Assembly (NCBI GenBank): GCA_038198445.1 | Contig: JBBPZZ010000122.1 | Coordinates: 1-64,000, forward strand | Source: JACDDK01 sp038198445 | GTDB taxonomy: Bacteria > Actinomycetota > Rubrobacteria > Rubrobacterales > Rubrobacteraceae | Length of the DNA stretch: 64,000 nt | Direction of reading: 5' to 3' | Shown: positions 61,138 through 64,000 of the stretch, in pieces | How positions within the stretch are numbered: the first letter of the stretch is position 1 | How the letters are laid out: every line of letters begins with the position of its first letter | Made by a program: the position numbers and the translations under genes | Notes under the pieces: model-generated | The model's database searches: none | What the model was told of the DNA's origin: nothing | The model's input: only the letters and a program-made list of their open reading frames with translations

Positions 61138-62250
61138 TTACCTGCCGGCTTCGGCTTTCGCCTGCAGGAAATCGTTGTAGTTATCAGTGAAGTAATGCTC
61201 CTTGCCGTCGGCCTTGAGGACGTAGTAGAGGTAGTTCGTATCCGCGGGCTTCACGGCAGCCTCGATAGACTCCTTGCTGGGGCTGCATATCGGTCCCGGA
61301 GGCAGGCCGAGGTTCTCATACGTATTGTACGGCGAGTCTATCTTCAAGTCCTGAAGGGAAAGTTCAGCCTTCGGGGTCCCGAGGGCGTACTGGATCGAAG
61401 CGTCTATCTGAAGCGGCGTCCCTTGACGGATACGGTTGTAGATCACCGACGCAATTATCGGCTTTTCTTTCAGGCTCGCGGCCTCCCGCTCGATGAGGGA
61501 CGCGACCGTCAATAGCTCGTGCTCACTCAGGTTCAGGCGCTTCTTCGCACCGGAGATGTCGATATCCTGGGTCTCTATCATATACTGATTCAGAAGCCGG
61601 TCTACCACCTGGTGGGCGGTGGTTCCCTTCTCGAACTCGTACTGTTTGGGGAACAGGTAACCTTCAGTAGTCTTTATGGCCGGGTCCTTGAGGAAGGCGT
61701 AGCTATATCCGGTCTTATCCGCCTCCGTCTCGAAGTCTTTTTCGGAGATGTTGCTCTGGCTGGCGACTTTCTCGGCGGTCTGTTTCAGGGTGAGCCCCTC
61801 AGGGATGGTTATGGTGAAGGTCGCTACTTCCTTCCCGGCGGTCAGCTTCTTGAGGATCTCGGAGCTATCCTCGCCGCGGCTGAACGTATACTGGCCGGGT
61901 TTTATGTCCTCGCTGTTCTCGCTAAAGCGGGCTTCGAGCTTGAAGATAGTCGCGTTACTTATGACACCCGCCGCGTCCAGCTTGTCGGCCACACTCGAAA
62001 CGGTATCGCCTTCGACGACCTTGACCTTGGCATTGTCCGACTTGGCCGTCTGGTCTCCGCCACCGACCGCTGATGTGTAGATGAGGTAGATGATGCCGAG
62101 TACCCCAATGACGAGCAGTATCCCGAGTATGGCGGGTCCAAGATTGGAGCGGCGCTTCCGGCGGCGGTTGCCGCGCGGTTGCTGAAGAGCGTTTAGCCGC
62201 GCCTGCAGATCGTCGCGATCACGGCTCTTTCCTCTTTCGTACCGCCTCAA
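61138..62250 (-). CDS. mltG: Endolytic murein transglycosylase MltG (YceG-like)
   Basis: A 370-residue membrane-anchored transglycosylase that cleaves nascent glycan strands. A basic cytoplasmic N-terminus precedes one membrane helix (about 38-60). The YceG domain follows, with IPEGLTLKQTAEKVA, the catalytic Glu in VASLIEREA and the IYNRIRQGTPLQIDAS block, then GLPPGPICSPS. It overlaps ruvX by 4 bases, forming alaS-ruvX-mltG, a common Gram-positive order. Confidence 0.95.
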   Translation of the reverse strand: MRRYERGKSRDRDDLQARLNALQQPRGNRRRKRRSNLGPAILGILLVIGVLGIIYLIYTSAVGGGDQTAKSDNAKVKVVEGDTVSSVADKLDAAGVISNATIFKLEARFSENSEDIKPGQYTFSRGEDSSEILKKLTAGKEVATFTITIPEGLTLKQTAEKVASQSNISEKDFETEADKTGYSYAFLKDPAIKTTEGYLFPKQYEFEKGTTAHQVVDRLLNQYMIETQDIDISGAKKRLNLSEHELLTVASLIEREAASLKEKPIIASVIYNRIRQGTPLQIDASIQYALGTPKAELSLQDLKIDSPYNTYENLGLPPGPICSPSKESIEAAVKPADTNYLYYVLKADGKEHYFTDNYNDFLQAKAEAGR

Positions 62251-62693
62251 ATTCCCCTCCTGCGTTCGAGATATTCCCGTAGCATCTGGGCGGCCGCAAG
62301 ATGGTCGACCCTTTCGCTAGTCTTTCCTCCCCGTTCCTTCCGGCGTCCGCCCTTTGCGGCGCGCCCGGTTGATACTATCCGCGTAGTAAGCCGTTCGTCC
62401 CACTCGACAAACTCAACTCCGGGGAACACATCTTTTAGATCGTGTAGTTTATCCAAAACGCGGCGCGCTTGAAAGCCGATATCTCCACCGAGGGTTTTGG
62501 GTACGCCGACGAGAACTTCAGCGACTCCTTGATCCCGCAGCAGGGCTTCAAGGTACATCTCTAAACCGGCCGATGGCACGATTTCCAGTGGCCTCGAGAT
62601 CACACGCCCCTCATCGGATATGGCTACGCCGATTCGCACCTCACCGAGGTCGAGCGCGACTATGCGCCCGGAAGCATTGCTGGAGAGCTGCAT
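62247..62693 (-). CDS. ruvX: Putative pre-16S rRNA nuclease RuvX/YqgF
   Basis: A 148-residue RNase H-fold protein. Acidic residues are visible in ALDLGEVRIGVAISD at the N-terminus, in EWDERLTTRI and in the C-terminal DHLAAAQMLREYL. YqgF in E. coli is needed for 16S 5' end maturation. Two bases separate it from alaS, and it overlaps mltG by 4 bases. Confidence 0.94.
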   Translation of the reverse strand: MQLSSNASGRIVALDLGEVRIGVAISDEGRVISRPLEIVPSAGLEMYLEALLRDQGVAEVLVGVPKTLGGDIGFQARRVLDKLHDLKDVFPGVEFVEWDERLTTRIVSTGRAAKGGRRKERGGKTSERVDHLAAAQMLREYLERRRGI

Positions 62694-62695
62694 CG

Positions 62696-64000
62696 TTAGC
62701 CTTCGCTCTGCGCGAGCCGCTGTCCAAGGATGTCGCGGACTTTGTGCAGAGCCTCGGGTATGGCGGAGAGGTTGCCGCCTCCTGCCTGGGCCATCGTAGG
62801 ACTACCACCGCCGCCGCCACCGAGCACGGAGGACGCCTCCTTGACGATCTCCCCCGCCTGTATCCTGGCGGAGACATCGGGGTGGAGGTTGGCTATAAGC
62901 ACGGCCTTGCCGCCAACGTCCGCCGCGAGCACCACGGCGGACGGCCCGCCGAGCCGGTTCTTGATGTCGTCGGAGATCTGGCGAAGCCCCTTTACGTCGG
63001 CCACCGCGACCTGCCCGGTAACGACCTTCGCGCCGTTGACGGCTTCCGCGCTCTCGACGAGGCTCCCGACCTCCTGCATACCCTTCTTCAACGCCTGCTC
63101 CCGCGAGGTCTCGCGAGCCCGCCACACCTCTTTCCGCATCTCCTCCACGGCTGCGGGGAGTTGTACAAGATCCACCCGGAGCGCCCCAGAGGTTTCTTCG
63201 GCGGCTTCGGCTGCCTGGATCAGGTAGTAGAGGGCCTCCCGGCCGGTTATTACCTCGATGCGGTAGAGATCCGCGCCGTGCTTCCTGTTGGAGATCAACT
63301 TGAAAGCGCCGATCTCGGCCGTTCCCCGGACGTGGGTCCCGCCACAAAGCTCGCGCGAGAAACCGTCCACCTCGACGACCCGCACGAGGTCTCCGTACTT
63401 CTCGCCGAAGAGCATCATCGCCCCGAGGTTCCGAGCCTCGTCAATGGTAGTAGTGAAGTAACGGACGGGCTGGTTCTCGGTGATCTTGAGCAGGGCCAAC
63501 TCCTGCACGCGCCGTAACTCGTCCTCGCTGACTTTCCCGGAGTAGCGGTAGTCGAAGCGGAGCCTGTCCGGCCCGACGTAGCTTCCGGCCTGCGTCACGT
63601 CCTTGCCGAGCACTGCCCTGAGCGCCCAGTGCAGGATGTGGGTCGCCGTGTGGTTCGCCTCGATCTGCTGGCGGCGTACCCGATTTATCGAGGCGGTGAC
63701 TGCATCGCCCACCTTGACGCTTCTGCGCTCCGTTTTCGCCCGTATCACCTGGTAGTTCCCGGCGGGTATAACGTCCACGACCTCTAGCTGGGCTCGCTCC
63801 GAGGTGATCCAACCCTCGTCCGCGACCTGCCCGCCGCCCGTGGCGTAGAAGGGGTTCTCGGCAAGCACTACGAATACTTCGTCCGCGGTGTCCGGCACCG
63901 GCTCCAGGGCCACGAGCCTCGTATCGACCTGCTCCCGCTCGTACCCGACGAAGCGGCTCTTTATCTCCTGGTCGCGGAATGCCGCCACCACCCGGTCGTA
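62696..64000 (-). CDS. alaS: Alanine--tRNA ligase, C-terminal part (cut by window edge)
   Basis: The last ~434 codons of alanyl-tRNA synthetase; the aminoacylation core lies beyond the window. A beta-barrel segment with FYATGGGQVADEG leads to the editing domain with the zinc motif HTATH and CGGTHVRGTAEIG. The C-terminal DHHA1/C-Ala domain ends with the Gly-rich VLGGGGGGSPTMAQAGG. Its frame stays open at 64000. It heads alaS-ruvX-mltG. Confidence 0.96.
   Translation of the reverse strand, partial: YDRVVAAFRDQEIKSRFVGYEREQVDTRLVALEPVPDTADEVFVVLAENPFYATGGGQVADEGWITSERAQLEVVDVIPAGNYQVIRAKTERRSVKVGDAVTASINRVRRQQIEANHTATHILHWALRAVLGKDVTQAGSYVGPDRLRFDYRYSGKVSEDELRRVQELALLKITENQPVRYFTTTIDEARNLGAMMLFGEKYGDLVRVVEVDGFSRELCGGTHVRGTAEIGAFKLISNRKHGADLYRIEVITGREALYYLIQAAEAAEETSGALRVDLVQLPAAVEEMRKEVWRARETSREQALKKGMQEVGSLVESAEAVNGAKVVTGQVAVADVKGLRQISDDIKNRLGGPSAVVLAADVGGKAVLIANLHPDVSARIQAGEIVKEASSVLGGGGGGSPTMAQAGGGNLSAIPEALHKVRDILGQRLAQSEG

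Overview
The window is a chromosomal segment of a high-GC bacterium in which almost every gene is a conserved housekeeping gene on the minus strand. Only two genes (an acetamidase-like gene and rpmB) lie on the plus strand. Several features point to a deep-branching actinobacterium of Rubrobacter type: a SepIVA/Rv2927c-like DivIVA-family gene beside yceD-rpmF, a WhiG/FliA-type sigma factor, RNase J, the MEP isoprenoid pathway, an actinobacterial rpsO-pnp-M16 peptidase order, and type IV pilus motor genes. This placement is inferred from gene content and was not tested phylogenetically.

Layout from high to low coordinates, which is the direction of transcription on the minus strand: alaS (5' part outside the window)-ruvX-mltG; a small ORF with pilB-pilT-pilC and a SigB/SigF-like sigma factor; rpe, an FMN riboswitch and ribD-ribE-ribBA-ribH; rpmB (plus strand); fakA-like yloV with degV (fatty-acid kinase), recG, an rsmD-coaD fusion, sepIVA-like, yceD, rpmF; the FASII cluster plsX-fabH-fabD-fabZ-fabG-acpP-fabF-rnc; the acetamidase-like gene (plus strand); smc-ftsY-ffh-rpsP-khpA-rimM-trmD-rplS-rnhB-yraN; comM-dprA-WhiG-type sigma; rpsB-tsf-pyrH-frr-uppS-cdsA-dxr-rseP-ispG; an NTF2/SnoaL-tailed unknown that looks frameshifted; rimP-nusA-infB-ylxP-rbfA-nrnA-truB-ribF-rpsO-pnp-M16-rnj; and the 5' part of ftsK.

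The genes cover translation and RNA maturation, phospholipid and fatty acid synthesis, isoprenoid and cell-wall lipid carrier synthesis, riboflavin synthesis, protein targeting, chromosome organisation, and DNA uptake/pilus motors. Many adjacent genes overlap by 4-20 bases, so translational coupling is common. No stretch longer than 300 bases lacks a gene; the largest gaps (about 220-250 bases) are upstream of rimP and around the FMN riboswitch.

I saw no CRISPR array, prophage, transposase or tRNA/rRNA gene. The most interesting signals are in initiation and leaders. Four conserved genes (rnj, truB, yraN, pilB) appear to lack ATG/GTG/TTG at the position set by family homology and Shine-Dalgarno spacing, and have CTG, ATA, CTG and ATT there instead. 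A terminator-like hairpin sits directly in front of rimP-nusA-infB with no room for a normal promoter after it. PilB carries three tandem MshEN-like modules. RsmD and CoaD are fused in frame.
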